From: Bacteroidota bacterium
Lineage (GTDB): Bacteria; Bacteroidota; Bacteroidia; Chitinophagales; Chitinophagaceae
Assembly (NCBI GenBank): GCA_018267915.1
Contig: JAFDXN010000030.1
Location: forward strand, 1 to 64,000
Direction: 5' to 3'
DNA: 64,000 nt
Under the pieces are notes generated by a model. The model saw nothing but the letters and a program-made list of their open reading frames with translations, was not told the origin of the DNA and did not search any database. Numbering within the stretch: the stretch's first letter is position 1; each line of letters starts with the position of its first letter. The translations under genes and the position numbers were made by a program. Below are positions 25,876 to 35,792 of the stretch, one piece after another.

Positions 25876-28800
25876 TTAGCGTATCAAGGTTACATCGCCT
25901 TTTACGAACTGCTCCTTGCCGTCGGCTCCGCAAATGAAGCGGATATAAAAAAAGTAGGTGCCCATATCTGCTGTACGACCTTTATACATACCGTTCCAGC
26001 CCTTGCCCGGCTTGTCGGTGGTAAAGACCTGCTCGCCAAAGCGATTGTAAACAGAAAAAAGTATGAGATTCATATTGCCTTTGAATACAGCCCTGAACAC
26101 ATCGTTCTTCCCATCGCCATTAGGTGTGAAGGCATTAGGGATGTAAGGTATGCAACACTCCTCAGTGAACATTGCTGTGTCCGCACTCAAAATGCAATTG
26201 TTTGAATCGTGTACGATAAGCCTGTAGGCGCCATTGGCAAGATTACTTATCACGTTCATACCTATCGCGCCGGTATCATTGCTCCATGTGTAATTGTATG
26301 GGCTGGTGCCGCCGGTCACTTCTGCGGATATTATTCCTTTGTCCTCAGTTCCGGAACATTCGTTTGGAACAACCGAAAACAGGATATGTAATGAATCGGG
26401 TTGTGTAATAAATACTTCGCCCGATTTACGGCAGTTATTACTGTCTGTCACAGTCACAATATGCCTACCAACGGCTATTCCCATAAATACGTTCGTGTCG
26501 CTCGCGGGCACAGGACCGTTGTCTACCTGGTAGTAAAACGGTGGCGTACCACCCACTGCATTTATCGTTATGATACCGTCATTACTGCCGTAACAGCGGG
26601 CTGGGGTGGCAATTGCGTCCGTTATGGTGATATGCGGCAAGCCAACCAGCGTTACGGTCGTATCATGCCTGCAACCATTGCTATCTTCTATCGTAAAGCT
26701 GTAACTGCCTTCCGGGAGGCCGGTGAAGTCTGGATTGAGTGTAAAGGGCCCGGTGTTGATAGTGTACATATAGGGCACAGTGCCGCCGGAACCGAATAAC
26801 GACACATCACCATCTGTGTAGCCTTCACATGTGGGCTCGCTGATGGCGGAGATGTTCACATAAAGCGGATTGGGCTGGGTCACAACAGCTGTCGTATCGG
26901 CCGGGCAATTGCGGCTGTCCGTTATGTGAATACTGTGCACGCCGGCGACGAGATCATTTCCAATTGGTGAGAGCTGGTAGCCACCGTTATCAAACACATA
27001 TTGGTATGCAGGCGTACCGCCGCTGACATATACGATGAGCGAACCGTTGTTATCGCCAAAGCATTTATCCGGGTTGCTAACGATGCTGTCAATTATTATT
27101 TGTGCAGGCTGCATTACGGCAATGACGGTGTCATACACACAACCATTGGCATCTTTGATATGGACGGTATCTGTGCCCGCCGGCAGGCCTGCATAGCTTG
27201 TGTTACCCGACATAGGCTGCGCATTTATGCCAAACAAATATGCCGGTGTTCCCCCGTTTGCCGTGATAGACAAACTTCCGTCATTAAAGCCGTAGCAAGA
27301 TGGCTCGTTTATCGCGACATCGCAGTCAAGTGGTTGCGGTTGTTGAATGGTTGCAAAGGTGTCCTTGATGCAGCCTTTGCTGTCTTTCACATGTATCGTG
27401 TAGGTGCCCGCCGTTAGTCCGCTGAACAGGCTATCCGGTCCGTAGGGTCCCGCACCATTGGCATAAGTATAGGCCGGACTGCCACCGTTGGCTACTATGG
27501 CGATTGTTGCCGTACCGCCATAACACAATACGTTTGTTGCAGTTGGAGCAGCATGTATCGCAGTCGGTTGTGCGATGCCGATAACAGTATCCTTTACGCA
27601 GCTATTGGCATCTTTGGTGTGGATGGTATAAGTGCCCGCCGGGAGTGATGTAAACACATTGCCGGGTCCATAAGGACCTGCGCCATTGGCATACGTGTAG
27701 GCCGGTGTGCCGCCGCTTGCGGTGATCGTAATACTGCCCGTGCTGCCATAGCATTGCGGCAATGTTACAGCAGCCTGGATATTCAATGGCGTCGGTTGCG
27801 TTATATTCAGGATAGTGTCTTTTATGCAGCCATTTGCATCCTTTGTGTGGATTGTATAGCTGCCGGCTGCCAGGGGTGTAAATGTATTGATCGGGCTGTA
27901 AGCGTTGGCGCCGTTGGCATAAGTGTAACCGGGTGTGCCGCCGGTTGCATTTATGGTGATGCTGCCTGTAATATTACCATAGCATAGCACATTCGTTACT
28001 ACCGGCGATAACGTTATCGGGCCTGGTTGTGTAATTGTCAAGGCGGTATCCTTCTGGCAATTATTGGCATCATGCACGTGTATGGTATAGGTGCCTGCTG
28101 CAAGGCCGTTAAAAGTATTGCCCAACGTATAAGGCCCTGCACCGTTGGCATAGGTATAAGGTGCAGTGCCTCCTGCACCATTAACGGTAATAGCCCCTGT
28201 CGCAAAGCCATTGCAGAGCGGATCGGATACGGTGGCAGCAACAGTAAGGGGACTGGGTTGCGTCAATGTAACTACTGCATCGTATGCACAGGCGTTAACG
28301 TCCAGTACATGCACTGTATAAGTGCCTGCGGCCAGTGAGTTAAATGTATTGTTGTAAGTAAAAGGATTGGCGTTAAGTGCGTAAGTATAGGGATTTATAC
28401 CGCCCGCACCTGTTGCTGTTATTATACCCGACAGGTCGCCATTGCACAATAGGTTGTTTGTATTTATTGCAGCAGTAACAAACAGTGAATCGGTTAGCGT
28501 GATTACAGTGTCTTTGTCACAGCCTGTTCCATTGTGCACGTGAAACGTATAAGTACCTGCTGCCAGTCCGGTAAACGTCCCTGATGGACCAAAAGGCCCC
28601 AGGTTCATAGCATACGTATATGGAGTTACGGGGTTGTTGTAGCCAACTATGGTAACGATACCATCAGCATGTCCGCTGCATGTTGGCCTTTTTACCGATA
28701 TGTCGAGAAGTATTGGCAATCCATCAGGCAGCGCTATTACGGTGTCCTTGATACATTTGTTAGTGTCCTGTAGGTACAAATTGTAGGAGCCTGCCCCGAG

Positions 28801-30435
28801 GCCGGTGAAAACATTGGTGACCGTATATGGGCCAAGGCCTATTGCATAAGTGTAAGGCGGCGCTCCCCCGGTGCCGGTTACCGTTATCGTTCCATCCGTC
28901 GCGCCGGGACATGTCGGCGGAGTATAAGATGCAGCTATCGAGGGCATAACAGGCGGAGCAATTGTTAACACGGTGTCTTTTGAACAGCCCACATCGTTTG
29001 TTACCCGGATGGTATACGTACCTGCCGCAAGACTATCGGTCAGTATTGTATTCAGGTTGGTATTGGTGTGCACAATGGTTACTCCCTGCAACACTGTTTC
29101 AGTCCAGTTGGTAACCCCTGCCCCGGGGTTCACAGTAAATACAGCTTTCTTAGCGCAGGTAGCCGGCGACAATAGCACGACAGCGTTGCCGGGCGACGGT
29201 GCGATGATCACTTTGTAAGCCATCTGTTGATACGCGCTAAGCGGACATTCGTTATCAGTATAGTTGAGGTAGAAAATGTAGGTTGCCGGCGCCACATTAG
29301 TGGTGTTCCAGGAAAAAACACATGTCGGCGATGGTGTGTGGTTGTTTGTTATTGTTAAGGTAGCGCCCGCGGGCAAGCCGATCGGTGCAACATCAAAAGT
29401 ATCGTTGTTGGGATCGTGCGGATTAATATTAAAAGTAAACGGCCCGACATCCTGGCACACACGCAATGTAGTGGAGTCAAGCAGCGTGCCTGCCGAGGGA
29501 TTAGAGATGATACCGCCGGGCGGGAAATTATTGCAAGTGTTGAGCACAACCACTGTCATCTCGCGCTGGCTGGTGCCTACCATTATATTGTTTCGATATT
29601 CCTGCACCTCCATCACTGCCAGCGAGCGCTGCACCAGGTTAGGTGTAAAGCTCATCTGGCCTGTGGTGGGAACAAAGATGAATGGATTGGCAGCCAGTGG
29701 CGCCGTGGCAGTATAAGGAGCTATGTATGTTACATTAGGCGGCACCGCAGGGAAGCCCGCTGCGTCTTTGCCGGGTATCTGCACAAAATAGAGGCTGTCA
29801 TTATCGGGATCTACTGAACCTGGCGCGTAGTTGGCAGGCACATTAAGGCAATAGAACGGCGTCGGTATGGTGCCGAATACCGATGAGTTATTATCTGCAT
29901 TCAGGTTGTTCAGTTTTGCATCGAGCGCAATGATAGTGCTGCCGGGGTTCACAATGTTTGTGATAGTAGTACTGCGGCCGGCGGAAGAAGTAACGGTGCT
30001 TCCAGTGAAATGAAAACGCCAGTTGGCCGAAGCATATGGTACTGTATAGTTGAGCGAATAAACGAATTTCTTAATGCCGGGTATCGGATTGTTAACATTG
30101 GTGCAGGTAGTATTGTTTACATCTGCAGGGCAAACGGGTGTCACTTCCACGCCGGCAATAGGTGGTTCCTCCACCAGTGAAAGTGACGCGACTACATTTG
30201 TACTAGGGTCTTCGTATACTTTTACTTGCGGAGACGCGTTTTGTAAGGAAGGAAAGGCATTGCCTGCACAGTCACCATAAATAATGATGTATATTTTGTA
30301 CGTATTGCCGCTTACGTGTGTATAGTACATATCTATACCAAACACATGGGTAGCATAAGCTTTTATGCAGAAAAATAGTAATAGGCCACTACAAAGAAAA
30401 TATTTACGCAGGGTACGTAAATTTTCTTTTCCCAT
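25876..30435 (-). CDS. SprB-repeat adhesin, shorter paralogue
   Basis: A 1519-residue paralogue of the 2057-residue protein. The start at 30435 (MGKENLRTLRKYFLCSG) lines up with its sister's MGDKLLRTLRTYC, so I prefer it to ATG 30441. Signal peptide, shared 460-residue N-terminal domain, about 12 SprB-like repeats, and the same gliding/T9SS type B end (YIPNAFTPNGDGKNDVFRAV to DVTLIR). The pair is probably a tandem duplication that has since diverged in repeat number. Confidence 0.9.
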   Translation of the reverse strand: MGKENLRTLRKYFLCSGLLLFFCIKAYATHVFGIDMYYTHVSGNTYKIYIIIYGDCAGNAFPSLQNASPQVKVYEDPSTNVVASLSLVEEPPIAGVEVTPVCPADVNNTTCTNVNNPIPGIKKFVYSLNYTVPYASANWRFHFTGSTVTSSAGRSTTITNIVNPGSTIIALDAKLNNLNADNNSSVFGTIPTPFYCLNVPANYAPGSVDPDNDSLYFVQIPGKDAAGFPAVPPNVTYIAPYTATAPLAANPFIFVPTTGQMSFTPNLVQRSLAVMEVQEYRNNIMVGTSQREMTVVVLNTCNNFPPGGIISNPSAGTLLDSTTLRVCQDVGPFTFNINPHDPNNDTFDVAPIGLPAGATLTITNNHTPSPTCVFSWNTTNVAPATYIFYLNYTDNECPLSAYQQMAYKVIIAPSPGNAVVLLSPATCAKKAVFTVNPGAGVTNWTETVLQGVTIVHTNTNLNTILTDSLAAGTYTIRVTNDVGCSKDTVLTIAPPVMPSIAASYTPPTCPGATDGTITVTGTGGAPPYTYAIGLGPYTVTNVFTGLGAGSYNLYLQDTNKCIKDTVIALPDGLPILLDISVKRPTCSGHADGIVTIVGYNNPVTPYTYAMNLGPFGPSGTFTGLAAGTYTFHVHNGTGCDKDTVITLTDSLFVTAAINTNNLLCNGDLSGIITATGAGGINPYTYALNANPFTYNNTFNSLAAGTYTVHVLDVNACAYDAVVTLTQPSPLTVAATVSDPLCNGFATGAITVNGAGGTAPYTYANGAGPYTLGNTFNGLAAGTYTIHVHDANNCQKDTALTITQPGPITLSPVVTNVLCYGNITGSITINATGGTPGYTYANGANAYSPINTFTPLAAGSYTIHTKDANGCIKDTILNITQPTPLNIQAAVTLPQCYGSTGSITITASGGTPAYTYANGAGPYGPGNVFTSLPAGTYTIHTKDANSCVKDTVIGIAQPTAIHAAPTATNVLCYGGTATIAIVANGGSPAYTYANGAGPYGPDSLFSGLTAGTYTIHVKDSKGCIKDTFATIQQPQPLDCDVAINEPSCYGFNDGSLSITANGGTPAYLFGINAQPMSGNTSYAGLPAGTDTVHIKDANGCVYDTVIAVMQPAQIIIDSIVSNPDKCFGDNNGSLIVYVSGGTPAYQYVFDNGGYQLSPIGNDLVAGVHSIHITDSRNCPADTTAVVTQPNPLYVNISAISEPTCEGYTDGDVSLFGSGGTVPYMYTINTGPFTLNPDFTGLPEGSYSFTIEDSNGCRHDTTVTLVGLPHITITDAIATPARCYGSNDGIITINAVGGTPPFYYQVDNGPVPASDTNVFMGIAVGRHIVTVTDSNNCRKSGEVFITQPDSLHILFSVVPNECSGTEDKGIISAEVTGGTSPYNYTWSNDTGAIGMNVISNLANGAYRLIVHDSNNCILSADTAMFTEECCIPYIPNAFTPNGDGKNDVFRAVFKGNMNLILFSVYNRFGEQVFTTDKPGKGWNGMYKGRTADMGTYFFYIRFICGADGKEQFVKGDVTLIR

Positions 30436-30602
30436 ACGCATTTAATTTAGCATCATGGCCTCGGGTGACAACCCAAGTTAGCAAATAAATGCGATGAAAC
30501 AATATAGTTATCTCCCTGTTTATTAGTTGTAATTACATGTCAAACGCGTAATTATATATATGTGAAGAAACTAGTAGGCTTAAAGTCTTGATTGCAATAT
30601 CT

Positions 30603-32267
30603 TTAACTTACGGTTAATCTTCTGGCTTTACTCTTATCACGTATTGCTTTAAACTCCGATCCCTCCTTCCATTGAGGCCACGCATGATCATAAGCTAGCT
30701 CTTTGCCCGTCAGGAAATACAATTGAAGCTCTTGCAAAATGCCGTCAATATTCCAGCTTGCCGTATCGTATTCGTCCGATGGACGGTGATAATGTTTTTC
30801 CGTGTATTCATCGCTCAGCTTTTTTCCGGCCGCCCGGCCTTTGCCCTCCAGGTCCAGCCCTGAGTGCGCTGACAATGCTGGTACGCCTACCTTGGCGAAG
30901 TTAAAGTGGTCTGAACGGTAGTAGCCGCCTGCTTCAGGATGCTCCTGCGGCGATACGTACATCGTTTTCAATTGAGCATGTTTTATATAAATGTCCTCTA
31001 CCTCATTTTGTCCCTGGCCTGTTATTGCTACGTCCCTCGTTTTTCCCAATAGGTTGATCCCGTCCATATTGATGTTGGCCACCGTTTTTTCTATGGGATA
31101 GACCGGGTGCTGTGCATAATACGCCGATCCTAACAAGCCCTGTTCCTCCGCCGTTACAGATAGAAAGATGATGGTGCGCTCCGGTTTTGTTTTCAGGTTT
31201 TTGAACACCCGGGCCAGTTCCAGCAATGCGGCACTGCCGCTCGCATTGTCCAGTGCCCCGTTATAGATGCTGTCGCCTTTTTCATCGGGTTTCCCGATGC
31301 CAAGGTGGTCCCAATGCGCGGTGTAAATGATGTACTCATCGGGGTATTTACTGCCGGTAATTTTCGCGATCACATTGTGCGATTTATTGTAAGTAGCCTG
31401 CACTTTCATACTCGTCGTCAGTTTCACATTCAAAGGCACTGCCTTGAAACCCTTTTTATCCGCCTTAGCGAACAGCGTAGTGTCCGTGCCTGCTGCATCC
31501 AGTATCTTCTTTGCCGAAGCACTCGTTACCCAACCTGTGAAAGGACATTTGTATTCGCCCGTGCTATTTTCCAATACGAGCCTCGAGGTGTTATGATTGT
31601 TCTGTACCACCTTATATGGGTAGCTGGCGCCGGCATCTGTATGCACGATCAGGCAGGCTTTGGCGCCCTGCCTTGCGGCCTCTTCATACTTATAGGTCCA
31701 GCGCCCGTAATACGTCATCGTCTTGCCTTTGAACAGTGTGCTGTCATTCGCATAAAAGCCGGGGTCATTCACCAGCACCATCACTACCTTGCCTTTCACA
31801 TCTACACCCTCATAGTCGTTCCAGCCATATTCTGGCGCTACTACGCCGTATCCTGCGAACACTACATCGGTTTTGTCCAGCGTTTCCATGCTATCCGTCC
31901 GGTCTGTCCATACTGCGTAGTCATCGTAGCCTTTCAGGTCAAAACTTCCCTTATCACTTTCCACTTTCATGGTTGATGCAGCTGTTGTGGCTATATTTAC
32001 CAGTGGCACATCCTGCAGGTAGCTATTGCCATTGCCCGGTTCCAGTCCATATTCTTTGAACTTGCTTTGCATAAAGTCCACCGTCTTAGTTTCTCCGGCG
32101 GTAAATGGCTTTCGGCCCATAAATGCATCGGACGATAAGACCTTCACATTGGCTACAAAGCTGTCGCTATTGATCATTTCAGTTCCATCGTCACTTTGGG
32201 CACCCCCGTTACAGGAAGATAGTAGCGTAGCAAACAAAAGCAGTAAAATAACCGGGCGGCAAATCAT
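30603..32267 (-). CDS. M28-family zinc aminopeptidase with PA insert, lipoprotein
   Basis: A 554-residue protein from ATG 32267, where a lipobox (LLLLFATLLSSC) appears; the longer frame to 32309 adds 14 residues in front of it. Zinc ligands are seen in TAHWDHLG, NGALDNASG, TAEEQGLLGS, NINMDGIN and the final ALSAHSG. A protease-associated-type insert lies between about 130 and 280. It is likely an exopeptidase tethered to the cell envelope, used in peptide scavenging. Confidence 0.88.
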   Translation of the reverse strand: MICRPVILLLLFATLLSSCNGGAQSDDGTEMINSDSFVANVKVLSSDAFMGRKPFTAGETKTVDFMQSKFKEYGLEPGNGNSYLQDVPLVNIATTAASTMKVESDKGSFDLKGYDDYAVWTDRTDSMETLDKTDVVFAGYGVVAPEYGWNDYEGVDVKGKVVMVLVNDPGFYANDSTLFKGKTMTYYGRWTYKYEEAARQGAKACLIVHTDAGASYPYKVVQNNHNTSRLVLENSTGEYKCPFTGWVTSASAKKILDAAGTDTTLFAKADKKGFKAVPLNVKLTTSMKVQATYNKSHNVIAKITGSKYPDEYIIYTAHWDHLGIGKPDEKGDSIYNGALDNASGSAALLELARVFKNLKTKPERTIIFLSVTAEEQGLLGSAYYAQHPVYPIEKTVANINMDGINLLGKTRDVAITGQGQNEVEDIYIKHAQLKTMYVSPQEHPEAGGYYRSDHFNFAKVGVPALSAHSGLDLEGKGRAAGKKLSDEYTEKHYHRPSDEYDTASWNIDGILQELQLYFLTGKELAYDHAWPQWKEGSEFKAIRDKSKARRLTVS

Positions 32268-32341
32268 AATAAAAAATTTACAGGCATCAAGATAGCTCCC
32301 TTTCGGCATACTTTTTCTACCCCTTTTAGTAAAGGGTTTTT

Positions 32342-32596
32342 ATGGACGCGTTGAATATGATCTTGCAGCTGGACGGCATACCCTATATGATAAAAGCCAC
32401 CCCCTGCTATTACAATACCGAACTTCAATATAAAGTTTCCATTAACGGCAACGACGAGGTTATGTTTGTGTTCGACAGTGATTTAGGTCGCTACGCAGCG
32501 GCCGGAAATGCTTCGATCAATGTACCCGATGATATAGAACTGGCCATTGGTGCCCGCCTGAACAGCGATAGCCTCAACAGCCGTATGAATTTGTGA
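32342..32596 (+). CDS. small hypothetical protein
   Basis: 84 residues with beta-rich composition (QLDGIPYMIKATPCYYNTELQYKVSINGNDEVMFVFD). ATG 32357 is an alternative start. No signal peptide or motif recognised. It lies upstream of fabG in the same direction with a 96-bp gap. Function unknown. Confidence 0.55.
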   Translation: MDALNMILQLDGIPYMIKATPCYYNTELQYKVSINGNDEVMFVFDSDLGRYAAAGNASINVPDDIELAIGARLNSDSLNSRMNL

Positions 32597-32692
32597 TGCA
32601 TTGATGCCCCTTTTTCGGCAGTTAGTTGGCATTATTTGCAAATTTGATATTCAAATCAATTAGTTAAATTAGCAGCCCAAATCAACGCAGTA

Positions 32693-33439
32693 ATGAAATT
32701 GCTCGAAAACAAGGTAGCATTGGTAACAGGGGCGAGCAGGGGCATTGGCGAGGCCATTGCCATTAAGTTTGCAGAGAATGGCGCCAATGTGGCCTTCACC
32801 TACTTATCCTCCGATGAAAAAGCCAAAGCGTTGGAAGATAAACTGACGGGCATGGGCGTAAAGGCTAAGGCCTACAAATCAAACGCTGCCGACTATCCCG
32901 CTGCTGAGCAATTGTGCAATGACGTAGTGAAAGAATTCGGTACCATCGACATCTGTGTTAACAACGCCGGTATCTCAAAAGATAACTTGCTGCTGCGCCT
33001 CACCCCCGATCAGTGGGATGATGTGATACAAGCCAACCTCAAATCGGTATACAACCTTACACGCCAGGTAATTAAGCCTATGATGAAGGCCCGTTCGGGC
33101 AGCATCATCAATATGAGCTCCGTAGTAGGCGTACGGGGAAACGCAGGACAAAGCAGCTATGCAGCGTCTAAAGCGGGTATCATCGGGTTTTCTAAATCCA
33201 TAGCCATGGAAATGGGCAGCCGTAACATCAGGTGCAATGTGATAGCTCCCGGTTTTGTAGAGACCGATATGACGCACTACTTAAAGGATGGAGGAGCAGA
33301 GAAATGGTTTGAAAAGATATCATTGCAGCGCTTCGGCAAGCCCGAAGAGATCGCCGACGTGGCCCTCTTCCTGGCCAGCAACATGAGCAGTTATGTTACA
33401 GGACAGGTAATTGGCGTATGTGGCGGCATGAATGGATGA
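32693..33439 (+). CDS. fabG: 3-oxoacyl-ACP reductase
   Basis: A 248-residue short-chain dehydrogenase. It has the cofactor loop TGASRGIGEA (residues 12-21), NNAG, the catalytic series NMSSVVG...YAASKAG and the PGFVETDM segment typical of FabG. It reduces beta-ketoacyl-ACP with NADPH in fatty-acid elongation. The next gene is fabH, 81 bp downstream. Confidence 0.93.
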   Translation: MKLLENKVALVTGASRGIGEAIAIKFAENGANVAFTYLSSDEKAKALEDKLTGMGVKAKAYKSNAADYPAAEQLCNDVVKEFGTIDICVNNAGISKDNLLLRLTPDQWDDVIQANLKSVYNLTRQVIKPMMKARSGSIINMSSVVGVRGNAGQSSYAASKAGIIGFSKSIAMEMGSRNIRCNVIAPGFVETDMTHYLKDGGAEKWFEKISLQRFGKPEEIADVALFLASNMSSYVTGQVIGVCGGMNG

Positions 33440-33492
33440 TATGCATTACCTGTTAAACCCATGTATTAACCGCAGGGCAAGCAAAAAACCAA

Positions 33493-33500
33493 TAATTTTG
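33493..33500 (+). promoter_or_regulatory. -7 box of fabH
   Basis: TAATTTTG followed by CC, a perfect TAnnTTTG match 20 nt before ATG 33521. It indicates that fabH can be transcribed apart from fabG. Confidence 0.55.
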
Positions 33501-33520
33501 CCCTTTTAAACAAATAGTAA

Positions 33521-34525
33521 ATGCAAAAAACTCGTGCTGCCATCACGGCAGTAGGCGGATATGTCCCCGAATATGTAATGACCAATGCGGAGATGGAGAC
33601 TATGGTCGACACCACCGATGAATGGATACAGACCAGGACAGGTATCAAGGAGAGAAGAATATTGAAAGGCGAAGGAAAGGGCACATCCGACATGGCAGTG
33701 GAAGCCGTAAAAGATCTACTCAAAAAGAAGAACCTGGCCCCAACCGACATCGAACTGCTCATTTGTGCCACCACAACCCCGGATTTCGTTTTTCCCGCAA
33801 CTGCAAATGTGATCACCGATAAGCTGGGCATGACCAACGCCTTTGGTTACGACGTGAGCGCAGCCTGCAGCGGCTTTCTTTTCGCCCTCACAACAGGTGC
33901 ACAATTCATAGAGAGCGGTAAATACAAAAAAGTAATAGTGGTAGGCGGCGATAAAATGAGCTCCATACTCAACTACGAAGACCGCAGTACCTGTATCATC
34001 TTTGGCGATGGCTGTGGCGCAGTGTTGCTGGAGCCCAATGAAGATGGCTATGGCATCATGGATTCCATTCTCCGCAGCGACGGAGCCGGTCGCCAGTTCC
34101 TGTACCAGAAAGCCGGTGGCTCGGTTAAGCCCGCCACAGTGGAGTCGGTAATGAACAAAGAGCACTTCGTTTACCAGGAAGGGCAGACAGTTTTCAAGTT
34201 CGCGGTAAAGAATATGGCCGATGTGGCTGCCGATATCATGGAGCGCAACCAGCTGACAGCCGATGACATAGCCTGGCTGGTACCGCATCAGGCCAATAAG
34301 CGCATTATAGCCGCTACTTACGAGCGCATGGGCCTCGCACCCGAAAAGGTGATGATCAACATCGACCGCTTCGGTAATACCACCAATGGTACATTACCTC
34401 TTTGCCTCTGGGAATGGGAAAAGCAATTGCACAAAGGCGACAACATCATATTGGCTGCCTTCGGCGGCGGCTTCACATGGGGTGCCACATATATTAAGTG
34501 GGCTTACGATACCCCAAACCCCTAA
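33521..34525 (+). CDS. fabH: beta-ketoacyl-ACP synthase III
   Basis: A 334-residue thiolase-fold enzyme. The active-site Cys116 lies in VSAACSGFL, His in VPHQANKRI and Asn in NTTNGT, completing the Cys-His-Asn triad. It condenses acetyl-CoA with malonyl-ACP to start fatty-acid synthesis. It follows fabG and has its own -7 box. A strong bidirectional terminator follows. Confidence 0.95.
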   Translation: MQKTRAAITAVGGYVPEYVMTNAEMETMVDTTDEWIQTRTGIKERRILKGEGKGTSDMAVEAVKDLLKKKNLAPTDIELLICATTTPDFVFPATANVITDKLGMTNAFGYDVSAACSGFLFALTTGAQFIESGKYKKVIVVGGDKMSSILNYEDRSTCIIFGDGCGAVLLEPNEDGYGIMDSILRSDGAGRQFLYQKAGGSVKPATVESVMNKEHFVYQEGQTVFKFAVKNMADVAADIMERNQLTADDIAWLVPHQANKRIIAATYERMGLAPEKVMINIDRFGNTTNGTLPLCLWEWEKQLHKGDNIILAAFGGGFTWGATYIKWAYDTPNP

Positions 34526-34551
34526 AGGGGCTTAAACAAGATTTCAAAGAA

Positions 34552-34575
34552 AACGCCGACTTTTGGGTCGGCGTT
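34552..34575. terminator. bidirectional terminator between fabH and rlmN
   Basis: AACGCCGAC (34552-34560) pairs with GTCGGCGTT (34567-34575). T-rich sequence follows on both strands, serving the two convergent genes. Confidence 0.85.
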
Positions 34576-34601
34576 AATATTTTGGAGCATAGTGCCCCCC
34601 T

Positions 34602-35660
34602 TTAGGGAGCGGTGGGGGTAGCCGGTATATGGTCCACATTCGCCAGTTGCCCGCAGGCTGCATCTATATCCTTACCCCTGCTTCGGCGCAGCCTTGCATT
34701 CACCTTCTTCGATTCCAGGTAGTTCATAAATGCCATTACCTTATCATCTTCAGGCTTCTCGAAAGCTGCCAGTTCTATGGGGTTATATTCTATGATATTT
34801 ACCAGGTCTGCAGGCACCTGGCGGTATATCTTCACCAGTTCATCTGCATCCTTCTCGCTGTCGTTAAAGTTGCGGAACAGGATATACTCAAAGGTGATCT
34901 CGTTGCCCGTCTTATCGTAAAAATAGTTCAACGCCTCTATCAGCGACTTCAGGTCATTGGTCTCGTTGATCGGCATGATCTCGTTGCGCTTCTTGTCATT
35001 CGCCGCATGCAGCGACAATGCCAGCTTGAACTTCACACCGTCATCCCCCAGCTTTTTGATCATCTTGGCAACACCTGCTGTCGATACCGTGATGCGCCTT
35101 GGGCTCATGCCCAGCCCGTCGGGTGAGGTGATGCGCTCTATTGCCTTCATCACGTTGGCATAGTTCAGCAGCGGCTCGCCCATACCCATGAACACAATAT
35201 TGCTCAGGTGCTTGCCATAGTGCTTCTCGGCCTGGCCGTTAAGCAGGGTTACCTCATCCACTATCTCGTCATAATCCATATTCCGCTTGCGGGGCAGGTA
35301 GCCCGTAGCACAGAACTTACACGACAGCGAGCAGCCCACCTGCGACGACACACAGGCGGTCATGCGCTTTTCGGTAGGTATCAGTACACTTTCTACAAAA
35401 TGGGTATCGTGCAGTTGCAGGCGGTTCTTTATAGTACCATCGCTGCTGTATTGGCTATGATGTATCTTAACTTTAGGTATATAATAGTCCTGGGCCAGCT
35501 TTTCCCGCAGGCTTTTCGACAGGTTGGTCATGTCATCGATACTGCCTGCCGACTGCTTCCATATCCACTCATACACCTGCTTCGCCCTGAATTTTGGTTC
35601 CCCTAATTCTTTCATCAGGGTCTCCAGCTCGGGCAAAGTACAGTTCCTCAGGTTCTTCAT
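34602..35660 (-). CDS. rlmN: dual-specificity 23S rRNA/tRNA adenine-C2 methyltransferase
   Basis: A 352-residue radical SAM enzyme with the cluster motif CSLSCKFC followed by ATGY. It has the RlmN blocks VFMGMGEPLLNYANV and SLHAANDKKR, and the Cys near the C-terminus (AACGQL). It methylates C2 of A2503 in 23S rRNA and A37 of some tRNAs. ATG 35660 is chosen because a -7 box sits directly in front of it; the frame from 35678 would include that box. Confidence 0.95.
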   Translation of the reverse strand: MKNLRNCTLPELETLMKELGEPKFRAKQVYEWIWKQSAGSIDDMTNLSKSLREKLAQDYYIPKVKIHHSQYSSDGTIKNRLQLHDTHFVESVLIPTEKRMTACVSSQVGCSLSCKFCATGYLPRKRNMDYDEIVDEVTLLNGQAEKHYGKHLSNIVFMGMGEPLLNYANVMKAIERITSPDGLGMSPRRITVSTAGVAKMIKKLGDDGVKFKLALSLHAANDKKRNEIMPINETNDLKSLIEALNYFYDKTGNEITFEYILFRNFNDSEKDADELVKIYRQVPADLVNIIEYNPIELAAFEKPEDDKVMAFMNYLESKKVNARLRRSRGKDIDAACGQLANVDHIPATPTAP

Positions 35661-35664
35661 TCCG

Positions 35665-35672
35665 CAAAGGTA
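35665..35672 (-). promoter_or_regulatory. -7 box of rlmN
   Basis: On the minus strand TACCTTTG, a perfect TAnnTTTG box, ends 4 nt before ATG 35660. This implies a leaderless or nearly leaderless message. Confidence 0.6.
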
Positions 35673-35792
35673 CGCCACATTTCAGGTTTATTTATGATGC
35701 AATGCACGGGCAACTTGTTAATAATTTTTTGCAATTGGGTACTGGATATACAGAAAACATTTTTATATTTTTAACCCACAAACCACCATTTT

